NCBI RefSeq assembly: GCF_023091865.1
Contig: NZ_JAHXDI010000004.1
Span: 496,001 to 560,000, forward strand
Source: Chromohalobacter moromii
GTDB taxonomy: Bacteria; Pseudomonadota; Gammaproteobacteria; Pseudomonadales; Halomonadaceae
Length of the DNA stretch: 64,000 nt
Direction: 5' to 3'
The translations under genes were made by a program, and so were the position numbers. Below the pieces are notes generated by a model. The model was not told the DNA's origin. It did not search any database and was given only the letters and a program-made list of their open reading frames with translations. Shown one piece after another: positions 28,843-37,912 of this stretch (position 1 is its first letter; each line of letters begins with the position of its first letter).

Positions 28843-30429
28843 ATGATCGATAAGAAGACTCTCCTGGCCTCGTTGCTCGGCGCTTCCGTCGTGCTTCCAC
28901 TGCCTGCGCTGGCGCAAGACTCGGCCAGCGATAGCGATCCCGTGACATTACGCATGGCGTATGATGCCGACCCGGTGTCGTTGGACATCCATGAACAGCT
29001 CTCCGGCGGCATCCTGCAGCTTTCGCATCTGACGCACGACCCCCTCGTACGCTGGACGAAAGACGTCAAGTTCGAGCCGCGCCTGGCGGCGGACTGGGAA
29101 CGCATCGACGACAAGACGATGCGCTTCACGCTGCGTGACGGCGTCAAGTTCCATACTGGTAACGACTTTACTGCCAAGGACGTGGTCTGGACCATCAACC
29201 GTCTGAAGCGTAGCGCCGACTTCAAGGCGATCTTCGATCCCATCGCTTCGGCAACCGCCATCGACGAGCACACCGTCGAAATAAAGACGCATAAGCCCTA
29301 CCCGCTCGTTCTCAACCTCGCGACCTATATCTTCCCCATGGATAGCGAGTACTACTCTGGCGAGACGGAAGACGGCGATCCCAAGGATGAAATCGTCAAG
29401 AATGGCGATTCCTTCGCATCACGGCACTCGTCGGGTACTGGCCCCTACGAGGTCGTGTCCCGCCAGCAAGGTGTCAAAGTCGAGTTCGAACGCTTTGATG
29501 ACTACTGGGACAAAGACTCCCCGGGCAATGTCGACCGTCTCGTGCTGACGCCGATCGGCGAGAACGCCACGCGTGTATCGGCATTGCTGTCCGGTGATGT
29601 CGATTTCATAGCGCCCGTACCGCCCAATGATCTGGACCGTGTCAGAGCCGACAAGAATGTTGAGCTGACCACCATGTCGGGCACCCGCATCATCCTCATG
29701 CAGCTCAACCAGAAGCGTGTGGAAGCGTTCGAGGATCCACGTGTCCGCAAGGCCTTCAACTACGCAGTGAATCAGCAGGCCATCGCCGACCGGTTGATGA
29801 AAGGCTTTGCGACCCCCGCGGCGCAACTCTCTCCCAAGGGCTACGACGGTTACAACGACAGCCTGGAACCGCGCTACGACGTTGAGAAAGCCAAGGAACT
29901 AATGAAAGAAGCCGGCTACGAAGATGGCTTCTCGGTCTCCATGATGGCGCCCAACAACCGCTATGTGAACGACGCCAAGATCGCCCAAGCGGTGGCCACG
30001 ATGTTGTCGCGCATCAATGTCGACGTGGACCTCAAGACGCTACCCAAAGCTCAGTATTGGGGAGAGTTCGACGACCGCGCCGCGGATATCATGATGATCG
30101 GCTGGCACGCCGATACAGAGGATTCCGCCAACTTGTTCCAGTATCTCACCGAGTGCCCGGACCTCGAGACGGGAGCCGGCCAGTACAACGCGGCTAACTA
30201 CTGTAACCCAGAGCTCGACGAGAAAGTGGCGCAGGCGAATGTCGAGACGGACCGCGCCAAGCGTGCCGAGATGTTGCAGGCGGTCGAGAAGGCGCTGTAT
30301 GACGACGCCGCCTTCATGCCGTTGCATTGGCAGGATCTCGCTTGGGCGGCGAAGAAAAACGTCAAGCTCGAGCCCGTGGTGAACGTCATGAACTTCCCGT
30401 ACCTCGGGGATCTCGTCGTCGAGCAATAA
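28843..30429 (+). CDS. Dipeptide/oligopeptide ABC transporter substrate-binding protein
   Basis: A 528-residue periplasmic binding protein of the DppA/OppA family (solute-binding family 5). Signal peptide in residues 1-24 (TLLASLLGASVVLPLPALAQ, cleavage after ALA). The family start VTLRMAYDADPVSLDIHEQLSGG and LAADWERIDDKTMRFTLRDGVKFHTG (in parts) are visible, as are YPLVLNLATYIFPM and the C-terminal FMPLHWQDLAWAAKKNV. It heads a complete five-gene importer. A strong hairpin at 30442 separates it from the permease genes and should keep it expressed above them. Ligand is unknown: peptides, opines or nickel-type chelates all occur in the family. Confidence 0.9.
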   Translation: MIDKKTLLASLLGASVVLPLPALAQDSASDSDPVTLRMAYDADPVSLDIHEQLSGGILQLSHLTHDPLVRWTKDVKFEPRLAADWERIDDKTMRFTLRDGVKFHTGNDFTAKDVVWTINRLKRSADFKAIFDPIASATAIDEHTVEIKTHKPYPLVLNLATYIFPMDSEYYSGETEDGDPKDEIVKNGDSFASRHSSGTGPYEVVSRQQGVKVEFERFDDYWDKDSPGNVDRLVLTPIGENATRVSALLSGDVDFIAPVPPNDLDRVRADKNVELTTMSGTRIILMQLNQKRVEAFEDPRVRKAFNYAVNQQAIADRLMKGFATPAAQLSPKGYDGYNDSLEPRYDVEKAKELMKEAGYEDGFSVSMMAPNNRYVNDAKIAQAVATMLSRINVDVDLKTLPKAQYWGEFDDRAADIMMIGWHADTEDSANLFQYLTECPDLETGAGQYNAANYCNPELDEKVAQANVETDRAKRAEMLQAVEKALYDDAAFMPLHWQDLAWAAKKNVKLEPVVNVMNFPYLGDLVVEQ

Positions 30430-30441
30430 GAGCGCGACCAT

Positions 30442-30467
30442 GCAATGCCGCCATCGGGCGGCATTGC
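30442..30467 (+). promoter_or_regulatory. Strong hairpin between binding-protein and permease genes
   Basis: An 11-bp perfect stem (GCAATGCCGCC with GGCGGCATTGC) and 4-base loop lies 12 bases after the binding-protein stop, followed by TCTATTC rather than a T-run. It likely acts as a partial terminator or mRNA 3'-end stabiliser, giving more binding protein than membrane subunits. Confidence 0.7.
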
Positions 30468-30550
30468 TCTATTCCCATCCACGATGTTTCTCCGGCCCAG
30501 CCTACTCAGGGCATGGGACGGAGATGCCCGTTTAACAGGACACGCCATCC

Positions 30551-31600
30551 ATGATCGCTTTTCTGATCAAGCGACTGATGCATGCCTTCGTGGTCATGTT
30601 CGTCATCAGCGTTATCAGTTTCGCCATCCAGAGCAATCTGGGCGATCCCATCCAGCAGATGGTGGGACAGTCCGTGCCGGAGAGCCAGCGGGCCGAACTG
30701 CGAGAAGAGCTGGGGCTCAACGACTCCTTCCTCGTGCAGTACGGTCGCTTCGCGACCAATGCCCTGCAAGGCGATTTCGGTTACTCGTACTTTTTCAACG
30801 AGCCGACGACAGAGGTCATCCAGCGCCATTTACCGGCGACGCTGGAACTGGTGATTGCCGCGACACTGATCATCGTGGTGTTTTCGGTGCCTATCGGAGT
30901 CTACTGTGCGATACGCCCACGATCGGCCCTGTCACGCTTTTTCATGAGCGTCTCCATCATCGGTATTTCGATCCCCGTTTTCCTAACGGCCATCATGTTG
31001 ATTCAACTCTTCGCGATCGGCGTCGACTTCTCGCCCTTTCCGGTGGATACGGGATGGGGACAGTGGCTCAACGGTGTATTGTCCACTGAGGGCGGAATGC
31101 CGTCATACGGTCGCGGCAACGACTTGACGCACCTCTTCGGTACCTGGGATAGCAACTTCTTCTCCCTCGATGGCCTGACGTACCTGGTGCTGCCCGCCGT
31201 TTCGTTGGCGTCGATCATGCTGCCGCTTTTCATTCGTCTGATACGTGCCGAAATGCTCGAGGTCTTGCAGTCGGAATACGTCAAGTTCGCCACGGCCAAA
31301 GGGATCTCGCTCAAGCGCATCTACTTCGTGCATGCACTCAAAAACACCATGCTGCCGGTCATTACCGTCGGTGGCGTTCAGCTCGGCACTATGGTGGCCT
31401 ACACCATCCTAACCGAGACCGTCTTCCAGTGGCCGGGCATGGGGCTCATGTTCCTCGAAGCCATCCAGCGCTCGGATATCCCGCTCATCGTAACCTACTT
31501 GATGATCGTCGGTTTGATCTTCGTGGTCACCAACACGCTGGTTGATCTGATCTACGGGCTGGTCAATCCGACAGTGAAACTGACAGGGAAGCCGGCATGA
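30551..31600 (+). CDS. Dipeptide-type ABC transporter permease DppB-like
   Basis: First permease subunit, 349 residues. It begins with the N-terminal helix motif of DppB/OppB (MIAFLIKRLMHAFVVMFVIS) and the short periplasmic loop ESQRAELREELGLNDSFLVQYGRF. The core has six helices with the coupling loop EYVKFATAKGISLKRIYFVH and the C-terminal LVDLIYGLVNPTVKL. A longer insert (~165-205) than in E. coli DppB contains SPFPVDTGWGQWLNGVLSTE. The stop overlaps the dppC-like start (ATGA). Confidence 0.92.
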   Translation: MIAFLIKRLMHAFVVMFVISVISFAIQSNLGDPIQQMVGQSVPESQRAELREELGLNDSFLVQYGRFATNALQGDFGYSYFFNEPTTEVIQRHLPATLELVIAATLIIVVFSVPIGVYCAIRPRSALSRFFMSVSIIGISIPVFLTAIMLIQLFAIGVDFSPFPVDTGWGQWLNGVLSTEGGMPSYGRGNDLTHLFGTWDSNFFSLDGLTYLVLPAVSLASIMLPLFIRLIRAEMLEVLQSEYVKFATAKGISLKRIYFVHALKNTMLPVITVGGVQLGTMVAYTILTETVFQWPGMGLMFLEAIQRSDIPLIVTYLMIVGLIFVVTNTLVDLIYGLVNPTVKLTGKPA

Positions 31601-32538
31601 CGACAACGACTGCAACAACGCCTTCCCGCTGGAAGCGTTTCCGTAATTCTTATCTGGTCTACAGCTTCAAGCGTGATTGGATCGCGCAATTCTGCCTGGC
31701 CATTTTCCTATGCATTCTCTTGGGGGCGGTTTGCGCGCCGTGGCTCGCACCGATGAACCCCTACGATCTCACCCAGATCAATATCCTTAACTCCGAGCTT
31801 CCTCCCATATGGATCGACGGCGCTGATGCCCTCTTCCCTTTGGGCACCGATGCCCAGGGGCGTGACCTGCTGTCGACGATTCTTTATGGCGCGCGCGTCT
31901 CGCTGATCATCGGCTTCGGTGCAGTGATGCTCCAGGCGCTGATCGGCGTTACTGTGGGGCTGTTGGCCGGTTACTTGGGTGGCCGGATCGATGCGTTTCT
32001 GATGCGTCTGGCGGACATTCAGCTGTCGTTCTCGACATTGATGGTCGCCATCATCGTCGGGGCGTTGATCAAGGCTGTGTTCGGTGGTGCCGTATATAGC
32101 GACTACGCCGTCTGGCTGCTGGTGTTGATCATCGGGCTTGCCGAATGGCCGCAATACGCCCGCACGGTGCGTGCTTCGGTGCTGGCCGAGCGTTCCAAGG
32201 AATACGTGGATGCCGCTCGCGTCATGGGGTATCGCGACCGCCGGATCATGTTCCGCCATATTCTGCCTAACACGCTTTCGCCGATCTTCGTCATCTCGAC
32301 CGTGCAGATCGCCAACGCCATCATCTCCGAGGCCGCCCTTTCCTTCCTCGGCCTAGGCATGCCGGAAACTCAGCCTTCTCTGGGCTCATTGATCAAGTCC
32401 GGCTTTGATTATCTGCAGTCCGGGTCCTGGTGGATCACACTGATCCCCGGCGCAGTCCTCGTGGTGCTGGTGCTGGTAGTCAACTTGCTTGGCGACTGGT
32501 TGCGCGACGTCATGAATCCTCGGCTCTACAAGGGGTAA
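31597..32538 (+). CDS. Dipeptide-type ABC transporter permease DppC-like
   Basis: Second permease subunit, 313 residues. The N-terminal cytoplasmic tail leads to a first helix and the periplasmic segment PLGTDAQGRDLLSTILYGAR, a hallmark of DppC/OppC. The coupling loop is SKEYVDAARVMGYRDRRIMF, and the end LGDWLRDVMNPRL is characteristic. It overlaps the upstream permease gene by 4 bases and is followed 5 bases later by the first ATPase, so all four genes are one translational unit. Confidence 0.93.
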   Translation: MTTTTATTPSRWKRFRNSYLVYSFKRDWIAQFCLAIFLCILLGAVCAPWLAPMNPYDLTQINILNSELPPIWIDGADALFPLGTDAQGRDLLSTILYGARVSLIIGFGAVMLQALIGVTVGLLAGYLGGRIDAFLMRLADIQLSFSTLMVAIIVGALIKAVFGGAVYSDYAVWLLVLIIGLAEWPQYARTVRASVLAERSKEYVDAARVMGYRDRRIMFRHILPNTLSPIFVISTVQIANAIISEAALSFLGLGMPETQPSLGSLIKSGFDYLQSGSWWITLIPGAVLVVLVLVVNLLGDWLRDVMNPRLYKG

Positions 32539-32543
32539 CGCAC

Positions 32544-33545
32544 ATGGCTTTACTCGAAGTTTCCAATCTCGATGTGCGCTTTGCCCTGCGCCAAGGTGAG
32601 GTGCGCGCCCTGCGCGACGTTAGCTTCACGCTGGATCGCGGCGAGCGTCTGGGCATTGTCGGTGAGTCCGGTGCGGGCAAATCGGTGGCCGCGTTCACAT
32701 TGCTCAACCTTATCGCCAAGCCGGGGTATATCGCCGGTGGCAGCATTCGTTTCGAAGGTAACGATCTGGCGCGAATGTCGGCACGCGAGCTGCGTCGCGT
32801 ACGCGGCAATCGCATCTCGATGATCTTTCAGGATCCGATGATGACGCTCAACCCCGTGCTTTCCATTGGCGAGCAGATGGTCGAGAGTCTGAAGGCGCAT
32901 CGACGTATCTCGACACGTGAAGCGCGCGCCATCGCCCTGCACAAGCTCAAGCAGGTTTATATCCCATCGCCGGAAACGCGTCTGGATCAGTATCCTCACG
33001 AACTCTCAGGGGGCATGCGCCAGCGTATCATCATCGCGATCGCACTCCTGCTGGACCCGGATATCATCGTCGCCGACGAGCCAACCACGGCGTTGGATGT
33101 GACGATTCAAGCCGAGATCATGACGCTCCTGCGCGAGCTGTGTGAGAAGCACAATGTGGGACTGGTGTTGATCACTCATGACTTGGGCGTGGTCAGCCAG
33201 ATGACTCAGCGTACGTTGGTCATGTACGCCGGACGCGTCATCGAGCAGGGACCGACGCGCGAAATCATCAACGATGCCCAGCATCCCTATACGCAGGGGT
33301 TGCTCAATGCCCTGCCCCAGATGACCACGCCCGGTAGTCGGCTCAACCAAATTCCTGGCTCGATGCCATCACTTGCCAATACGCCGAGCGGTTGCGCATT
33401 TCATCCACGTTGCCAATATCGTTACGACGCTTCGGGGCAGCCGCGCCGCGATTGCCTCGAAGAGGTCCCCGAGTTCGTTACCTCGGGCAATTGCGACGTC
33501 GCGTGCCACATGGTGCGTGACATGCTCGCCAAGGAGGCCTCATGA
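32544..33545 (+). CDS. Dipeptide-type ABC transporter ATPase DppD-like
   Basis: ATP-binding subunit of 333 residues. Walker A GESGAGKSV, Q-loop SMIFQDPMMTLNPV, signature LSGGMRQRIIIAIALL, Walker B PDIIVADEPTTALDV and H-loop LITHDLGVVSQM are intact. The C-terminal oligopeptide-transporter domain (ALPQMTTPGSRLNQIPGSMP, then CAFHPRCQYR) carries cysteines that in related proteins bind a 4Fe-4S cluster. The ATG at 32544 is chosen because the product then starts MALLEVSNLDVRF as in the family; longer in-frame starts fall in dppC. Confidence 0.93.
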   Translation: MALLEVSNLDVRFALRQGEVRALRDVSFTLDRGERLGIVGESGAGKSVAAFTLLNLIAKPGYIAGGSIRFEGNDLARMSARELRRVRGNRISMIFQDPMMTLNPVLSIGEQMVESLKAHRRISTREARAIALHKLKQVYIPSPETRLDQYPHELSGGMRQRIIIAIALLLDPDIIVADEPTTALDVTIQAEIMTLLRELCEKHNVGLVLITHDLGVVSQMTQRTLVMYAGRVIEQGPTREIINDAQHPYTQGLLNALPQMTTPGSRLNQIPGSMPSLANTPSGCAFHPRCQYRYDASGQPRRDCLEEVPEFVTSGNCDVACHMVRDMLAKEAS

Positions 33546-34606
33546 ACGCCGTTGCCGCCCAAGCATCACCCGTGACTGCGTCACAGAACCACGCCGAGGC
33601 TGAGTCCCTGCTGGAGATTCGCGGGATGTACAAGCATTTCCCGTTGGCCGACGGATTCCTCGAACAGTTGCACTTCGAAAAAGGTCGTCTGGTGCGGCGC
33701 AATGAACAAGTGCATGCCATCAACGGCGTGGACCTCTCCGTTCGCCGGGGCGAGGCTTTGTGCGTGGTCGGGGAGTCCGGCTGTGGCAAATCCACCGTGG
33801 CGCGCCTGGTCATGGGGTTGCTGTCTCCCAGCGCGGGGGAAATTAGGTATGACGGCCAGCGCATCGATAATATGCGTGGTAAACGGCTACTGCCTTATCG
33901 TCAGCGCATGCAGATGATCTTTCAGAATCCGTATGCCTCGCTTAACCCACGCATGACGATCCAACAGACGCTGGAAGAACCATTGCGTTTTCATCACCCG
34001 GACTGGACGACACCGCAGGTCCAGGACAAGGTGGACGACGTGATGGCGTCGGTGGGCATCGATCCGGAATGGGGCAAGCGCTTCGGGCACGAGTTTTCCG
34101 GCGGTCAACGCCAACGGATCGCAATTGCCCGGGCGTTGGCCGTCGACCCCGAGTTCATCGTCGCCGACGAACCGATCTCGGCGCTCGATGTGTCGATCCA
34201 GGCCCAGGTGCTCAACCTGCTGATGGACGCACAGGCCGAACGCCACCTGACGTATCTCTTCATTACCCATGACTTGGCCGTGGTCGAGCATTTTGGGACG
34301 CGGGTGGCGGTCATGTATCTGGGGACGGTGTGTGAACTAGCCGATACGCGCTCACTGTTCGCGAGGCCTAAGCATCCCTATACGCAAGCGCTGCTCTCGG
34401 CGATTCCCCGCCTCGAAGACGACCGCCCCGAGCATGTACGCCTTTCCGGCGAAGTCCCCACGCCGGTTCACCTTCCCTCGGGCTGTGTCTTTCATGGTCG
34501 ATGTCCGCATGCCATGGAGCGCTGCCGCCAGGAAGTACCGCAGCTCATCGTCACCGACGACGGTAACCAGGTGGCGTGTCATGCGGTCGAGGAAGGCCGT
34601 ATCTGA
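33542..34606 (+). CDS. Dipeptide-type ABC transporter ATPase DppF-like
   Basis: Second ATP-binding subunit, 354 residues. A ~20-residue N-terminal tail precedes LLEIRGMYKHFPLADGF. Walker A GESGCGKSTVARL, Q-loop MQMIFQNPYASLNPRM, signature FSGGQRQRIAIARAL, Walker B PEFIVADEPISALDVS and H-loop FITHDLAVVEHF are all present. The C-terminal peptide-transporter extension has LPSGCVFHGRCPHAMERCRQE. The start overlaps the DppD-like stop by 4 bases. A terminator follows at 34634. Confidence 0.94.
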   Translation: MNAVAAQASPVTASQNHAEAESLLEIRGMYKHFPLADGFLEQLHFEKGRLVRRNEQVHAINGVDLSVRRGEALCVVGESGCGKSTVARLVMGLLSPSAGEIRYDGQRIDNMRGKRLLPYRQRMQMIFQNPYASLNPRMTIQQTLEEPLRFHHPDWTTPQVQDKVDDVMASVGIDPEWGKRFGHEFSGGQRQRIAIARALAVDPEFIVADEPISALDVSIQAQVLNLLMDAQAERHLTYLFITHDLAVVEHFGTRVAVMYLGTVCELADTRSLFARPKHPYTQALLSAIPRLEDDRPEHVRLSGEVPTPVHLPSGCVFHGRCPHAMERCRQEVPQLIVTDDGNQVACHAVEEGRI

Positions 34607-34633
34607 GCGTATCGTGGAGCAACATACTTGCAG

Positions 34634-34664
34634 CGCCCCGTCCATCTGTACGTGACGGGGCGTT
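34634..34664 (+). terminator. Hairpin after the peptide transporter operon
   Basis: A 9-bp perfect stem (CGCCCCGTC with GACGGGGCG) with an 11-base loop lies 27 bases after the DppF-like stop. Only two T's follow, so this is a probable but not ideal terminator ahead of the LysR gene. Confidence 0.6.
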
Positions 34665-34727
34665 GCCATGCGACGCTGCACGCTTCGGCTGGCGTGCGGC
34701 GTTAACGATGATGGATGGCGTCTGAAA

Positions 34728-35645
34728 ATGGAAATTCGCTGGCTCGAAGACTTCATCGTGCTGGCCAGGGAACGCCATTTTTCCCGGGCCGCCGATGCCC
34801 AGAACGTGACCCAACCGACCTTCTCGCGGCGTATCAAGCTGCTCGAGGAGGAAATGGGAACTACCTTGATCAACCGCCAAACGTTGCCGTTGAGTCTGAC
34901 GCCGGCTGGCGAGGAGTTTCTAGCGCTTTGCGAGCAGATCACCGAGCGCGTGCGATTGACGCGTGACCGTTTACAGTCGATTGCCACCGACGAGGCCAGG
35001 CGCATCCTACTGGCCGCGCCACAGAGTTTGGTGTCGAATTTTTTGCCAGGCTGGCTCGAACAGCATGCTCTTACACCGGCGATATCGCCCTATTTGCGTG
35101 CTACGAGCTGGCTGATCGGCGATTATCTACATGGACTGGAACGCAGCGAATGTGATTTAGCGCTATTGTACTGGCCACGCGGGCGGATAGCCCTCGATCT
35201 GGAAATGAGCGAGCTTAAATACCTAAGCCTAGGCGAAGAGCGGCTCGTTCCGGTCAGCGCCCCCGATGCCGAGGGGCGCTCACGCTTCTCGTTACCGGGG
35301 ACGCGCCGCCAGCCTCAACCGCTGATCGCCTTTCATCCACGAGGGTTGATGGCGGCCGCGCTCGAGGCGCATCTCGGCCGCCAGCCGGATGCCGTCTACC
35401 TGAATACGCTCAATGAAAGTGTGCAGGCCACCAATATTCGCGAGCTGGTGGTACAAGGCTACGGGCTTGGATGGCTGCCGCAGCGCAGTGTCACCACCCC
35501 GATGGCCAATGGCGAACTGGTGCGCGCTGGCGATGAGCGTTGGGATGTCCCGCTGGATCTGCGCTTGTACGCGCGCAAGGATTCACGTCACCCCGGTTTG
35601 CCCGGTTTATGGCAACAACTCGAGGCAACGTACGGCAATGCCTGA
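34728..35645 (+). CDS. LysR-family transcriptional regulator
   Basis: A 305-residue LysR protein. The winged helix-turn-helix is at the start (WLEDFIVLARERHFSRAADA, then NVTQPTFSRRIKLLEEEMG), and the effector domain follows from ~90 (ARRILLAAPQSLVSNFLPGW). The start at 34728 (MEIRWLEDF) agrees with the family; a longer in-frame start at 34668 is not needed. It lies in the same direction as the peptide transporter but after a terminator, so it may regulate that operon or act elsewhere. The effector cannot be read from sequence. Confidence 0.87.
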   Translation: MEIRWLEDFIVLARERHFSRAADAQNVTQPTFSRRIKLLEEEMGTTLINRQTLPLSLTPAGEEFLALCEQITERVRLTRDRLQSIATDEARRILLAAPQSLVSNFLPGWLEQHALTPAISPYLRATSWLIGDYLHGLERSECDLALLYWPRGRIALDLEMSELKYLSLGEERLVPVSAPDAEGRSRFSLPGTRRQPQPLIAFHPRGLMAAALEAHLGRQPDAVYLNTLNESVQATNIRELVVQGYGLGWLPQRSVTTPMANGELVRAGDERWDVPLDLRLYARKDSRHPGLPGLWQQLEATYGNA

Positions 35646-35729
35646 TGAGTACCTGCCAAGCAAGCGCAAAACGTTAGGCATTGTCTGAAAAGTGCCTAAG
35701 CTACAGATAGATTCGCAAGAGCCGCACCG

Positions 35730-36758
35730 ATGTCACGCACGCTGTTTTCCGCCGATTTTTGCGCGCCAAGAGGCTTGGGTAATCGCCATGTGCAGACCCT
35801 GTTGCCTCGCTTTCTCCCGTTACCCTCGCTGGCGCGAGAAACGGAAATCATTAACCTACCCGATGGCGACTTCGTCGAGCTTGCCTGGGCCCTGCCGGCC
35901 CCCACGCGAGCGGACGCGCCGGTGTTCGTACTGTTTCATGGCTTAGAAGGCTCATTCGACTCCCCGTATGCACGCGAGTTGATGCGTGCGGCGAGTGAGA
36001 TGGGCTGGCGGGCGGTACTGATGCACTTTCGTGGCTGTGGTCAGGCGCCTAATCGGCTGGCCCGGGCCTATCACTCGGGCGATACGGCGGATGCCTATTG
36101 GGTCATTGGGCAGTTGGCGCTACGTTATCCACGCGCCATCAAGGTGGCGGCCGGTGTGTCGTTGGGAGGCAACATGCTTGTCAAGTTAGTCGCCGAGCAA
36201 GGCGGTGACGGCCTCGATCTCGCCGGGGCCATTGCCATCAGTGCGCCACTCGATCTGGCGGCCAGCGCCGATGCGCTCAACCGCGGTTTTTCTCGTGTCT
36301 ATCAGCGTCATCTGCTCCACGCTCTCAAACGCAAGGTCACCACCAAGTTGGCGGCCGGCCCCCTCCCGATCACACTCAGCGCGCGACAGCTCGAGGGCCT
36401 GGAGACGTTCTGGGCATACGACAACGCGGTCACAGCTCCCTTGCATGGTTTTCAGTCGGCCAGTGACTATTATCAGCGCGCGTCCGCCGGTCGGCTGTTG
36501 GGTGACATAGAATTGCCGACCCTGCTCCTACACGCCGCGGATGATCCCTTCATGCCCGCCGATCTGTTCTCCCGGCTGCCGGCCCCGGCCGATGCCGTGC
36601 GACTAGAAATCGCCCGCCAGGGTGGGCATGTCGGCTTCGTTGAGTCACGCCAGGGCCGACTCGGCTCCTGGTTGGCACGGCGTGTTGCGTGGCAATTGGA
36701 ATGCTGGGCCGCGCATCTGGCCCCGCATCACTCGCTGGCGGCGGGGCCCAACGGTTAA
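35730..36758 (+). CDS. YheT-family alpha/beta hydrolase
   Basis: A 342-residue alpha/beta hydrolase of the YheT/ABHD1 family. Landmarks: GLGNRHVQTLLPRFLP near the start, FHGLEGSFDSPYARELM (oxyanion region), RGCGQAPNRLARAYHSGDT, the nucleophile elbow GVSLGGNML with Ser, the acid in HAADDPFMP and the catalytic His in GGHVGFVE. A putative esterase; natural substrate unknown. It runs in the same direction as the LysR gene 84 bases upstream and converges with msrA. Confidence 0.9.
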   Translation: MSRTLFSADFCAPRGLGNRHVQTLLPRFLPLPSLARETEIINLPDGDFVELAWALPAPTRADAPVFVLFHGLEGSFDSPYARELMRAASEMGWRAVLMHFRGCGQAPNRLARAYHSGDTADAYWVIGQLALRYPRAIKVAAGVSLGGNMLVKLVAEQGGDGLDLAGAIAISAPLDLAASADALNRGFSRVYQRHLLHALKRKVTTKLAAGPLPITLSARQLEGLETFWAYDNAVTAPLHGFQSASDYYQRASAGRLLGDIELPTLLLHAADDPFMPADLFSRLPAPADAVRLEIARQGGHVGFVESRQGRLGSWLARRVAWQLECWAAHLAPHHSLAAGPNG

Positions 36759-36782
36759 TGACCCAGCAAGAAATCTAGTGCT

Positions 36783-37418
36783 TCACGTCACCGGACAGGC
36801 CACTCCCGTGCCCTTGAGGCCGCAATATCCCGCCGGATTTTTGGCCAAATACTGCTGGTGATACTCTTCCGCATAGTAGAAGGCTTCGAGCGGTGCCACT
36901 TCCGTCGTAACGTGGCCACGGTCCTGCTGGCGCAGGGCCTGGTCGTATTCTTGCCAGCTCTTGTCGACCAGTGGGCGCTGTAGCTCATCCGTGGTGTAGA
37001 TGACGCTCCGATACTGGCTGCCGATGTCGTTGCCTTGCCGCATGCCTTGCGTCGGGTCGTGCGCCTCCCAGAAAGCACGCAGCAATTCGGGCAGCCCGAT
37101 TTCGGTAGGATCGAACACGACGTGGACCACCTCGGCGTGTCCGGTATGCCCAGTACACGTTTCCTCGTAGGTCGGGTTGGGCGTATAGCCGCCAGCGTAC
37201 CCCACGGCTGTTACGTAAACACCTGGCATTTCCCAGAACAGACGCTCTGCACCCCAGAAACAGCCAAGCCCTAGCACGATTTCCTCATGCCCTTCTGGGA
37301 ATGGCGACAACATCGAGCGGCCGTTGACATAATGAGTGCCGCTGATACGTATGGGCGTATCACGCCCCTCGAGTGCCGTTTCCGGCGTGGGAAGCTCGAG
37401 CGATTCTTGTGGCCACAT
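36783..37418 (-). CDS. msrA: Peptide methionine (S)-S-oxide reductase MsrA
   Basis: Repairs oxidised methionine (S-sulfoxide) in proteins and free methionine. Active-site [18 protein letters not shown] carries the catalytic Cys and the acidic/aromatic pocket; [21 protein letters not shown] and GSQYRSVIY follow. The C-terminal [16 protein letters not shown] holds the resolving cysteines. The start at 37418 ([13 protein letters not shown]) gives 211 residues, matching the E. coli MsrA class; longer in-frame starts run into the divergent ychJ gene. The space to ychJ is only 14 bases, so the two promoters must lie in each other's coding regions or be shared. Confidence 0.94.
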   Translation of the reverse strand: MWPQESLELPTPETALEGRDTPIRISGTHYVNGRSMLSPFPEGHEEIVLGLGCFWGAERLFWEMPGVYVTAVGYAGGYTPNPTYEETCTGHTGHAEVVHVVFDPTEIGLPELLRAFWEAHDPTQGMRQGNDIGSQYRSVIYTTDELQRPLVDKSWQEYDQALRQQDRGHVTTEVAPLEAFYYAEEYHQQYLAKNPAGYCGLKGTGVACPVT

Positions 37419-37432
37419 AGGGAAAATCTCGC

Positions 37433-37912
37433 ATGACGATGAGTAAAAAAGCGTTCGACGCCTGCCCCTGCGGGCAGCCGCGGCGCTTCGATGAATGCTG
37501 CGCGCCCATTCATGAGGATCCGCGCCGCGCGCGGACACCCGAGGCGCTGATGCGAGCACGCTATAGCGCTTTCGCGCGCGATGCGTACGACGCGTTGATC
37601 GCTACCTGGGATCCCGCCACATGCCCTACCCGCGACTCACTGGCCACGAACATAGCACGCTGGCTTAGGTTGATCGTCCATGACAGTACCCAACAAGGCG
37701 AGACAGGCACGGTGACGTTCAGTGCCGATTTCATCGACACCGATGGCTTTCAGCGCCTTACCGAAACCAGCCGCTTTCGGTTCGCCAATCATGCCGATCA
37801 GTGGTTCTATGTCGACGGCGACGCTCAGTGGCGTCGCCTCGACATCGGCCGCAATGCCGCGTGTCCTTGCGGCAGTGGCCTCAAGGCGAAGCGCTGCTGC
37901 GCCCGAGGCTGA
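37433..37912 (+). CDS. YchJ-family protein with two SEC-C motifs
   Basis: A 159-residue YchJ-type protein. It has a zinc-binding SEC-C motif at each end: [17 protein letters not shown] near the N-terminus and [14 protein letters not shown] at the C-terminus, with an NTF2-like domain in between ([31 protein letters not shown]). Function is unknown; zinc-dependent nucleic-acid or protein binding is a guess. Its 3' end overlaps the 3' end of tamB on the opposite strand by 32 bases. Confidence 0.9.
   Translation: MTMSKKAFDACPCGQPRRFDECCAPIHEDPRRARTPEALMRARYSAFARDAYDALIATWDPATCPTRDSLATNIARWLRLIVHDSTQQGETGTVTFSADFIDTDGFQRLTETSRFRFANHADQWFYVDGDAQWRRLDIGRNAACPCGSGLKAKRCCARG

Noticed and set aside
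36186-36446. Leftward frame within the YheT-type hydrolase gene
   Set aside because: It is antisense to a well-supported gene with an intact catalytic triad and has no motif of its own.
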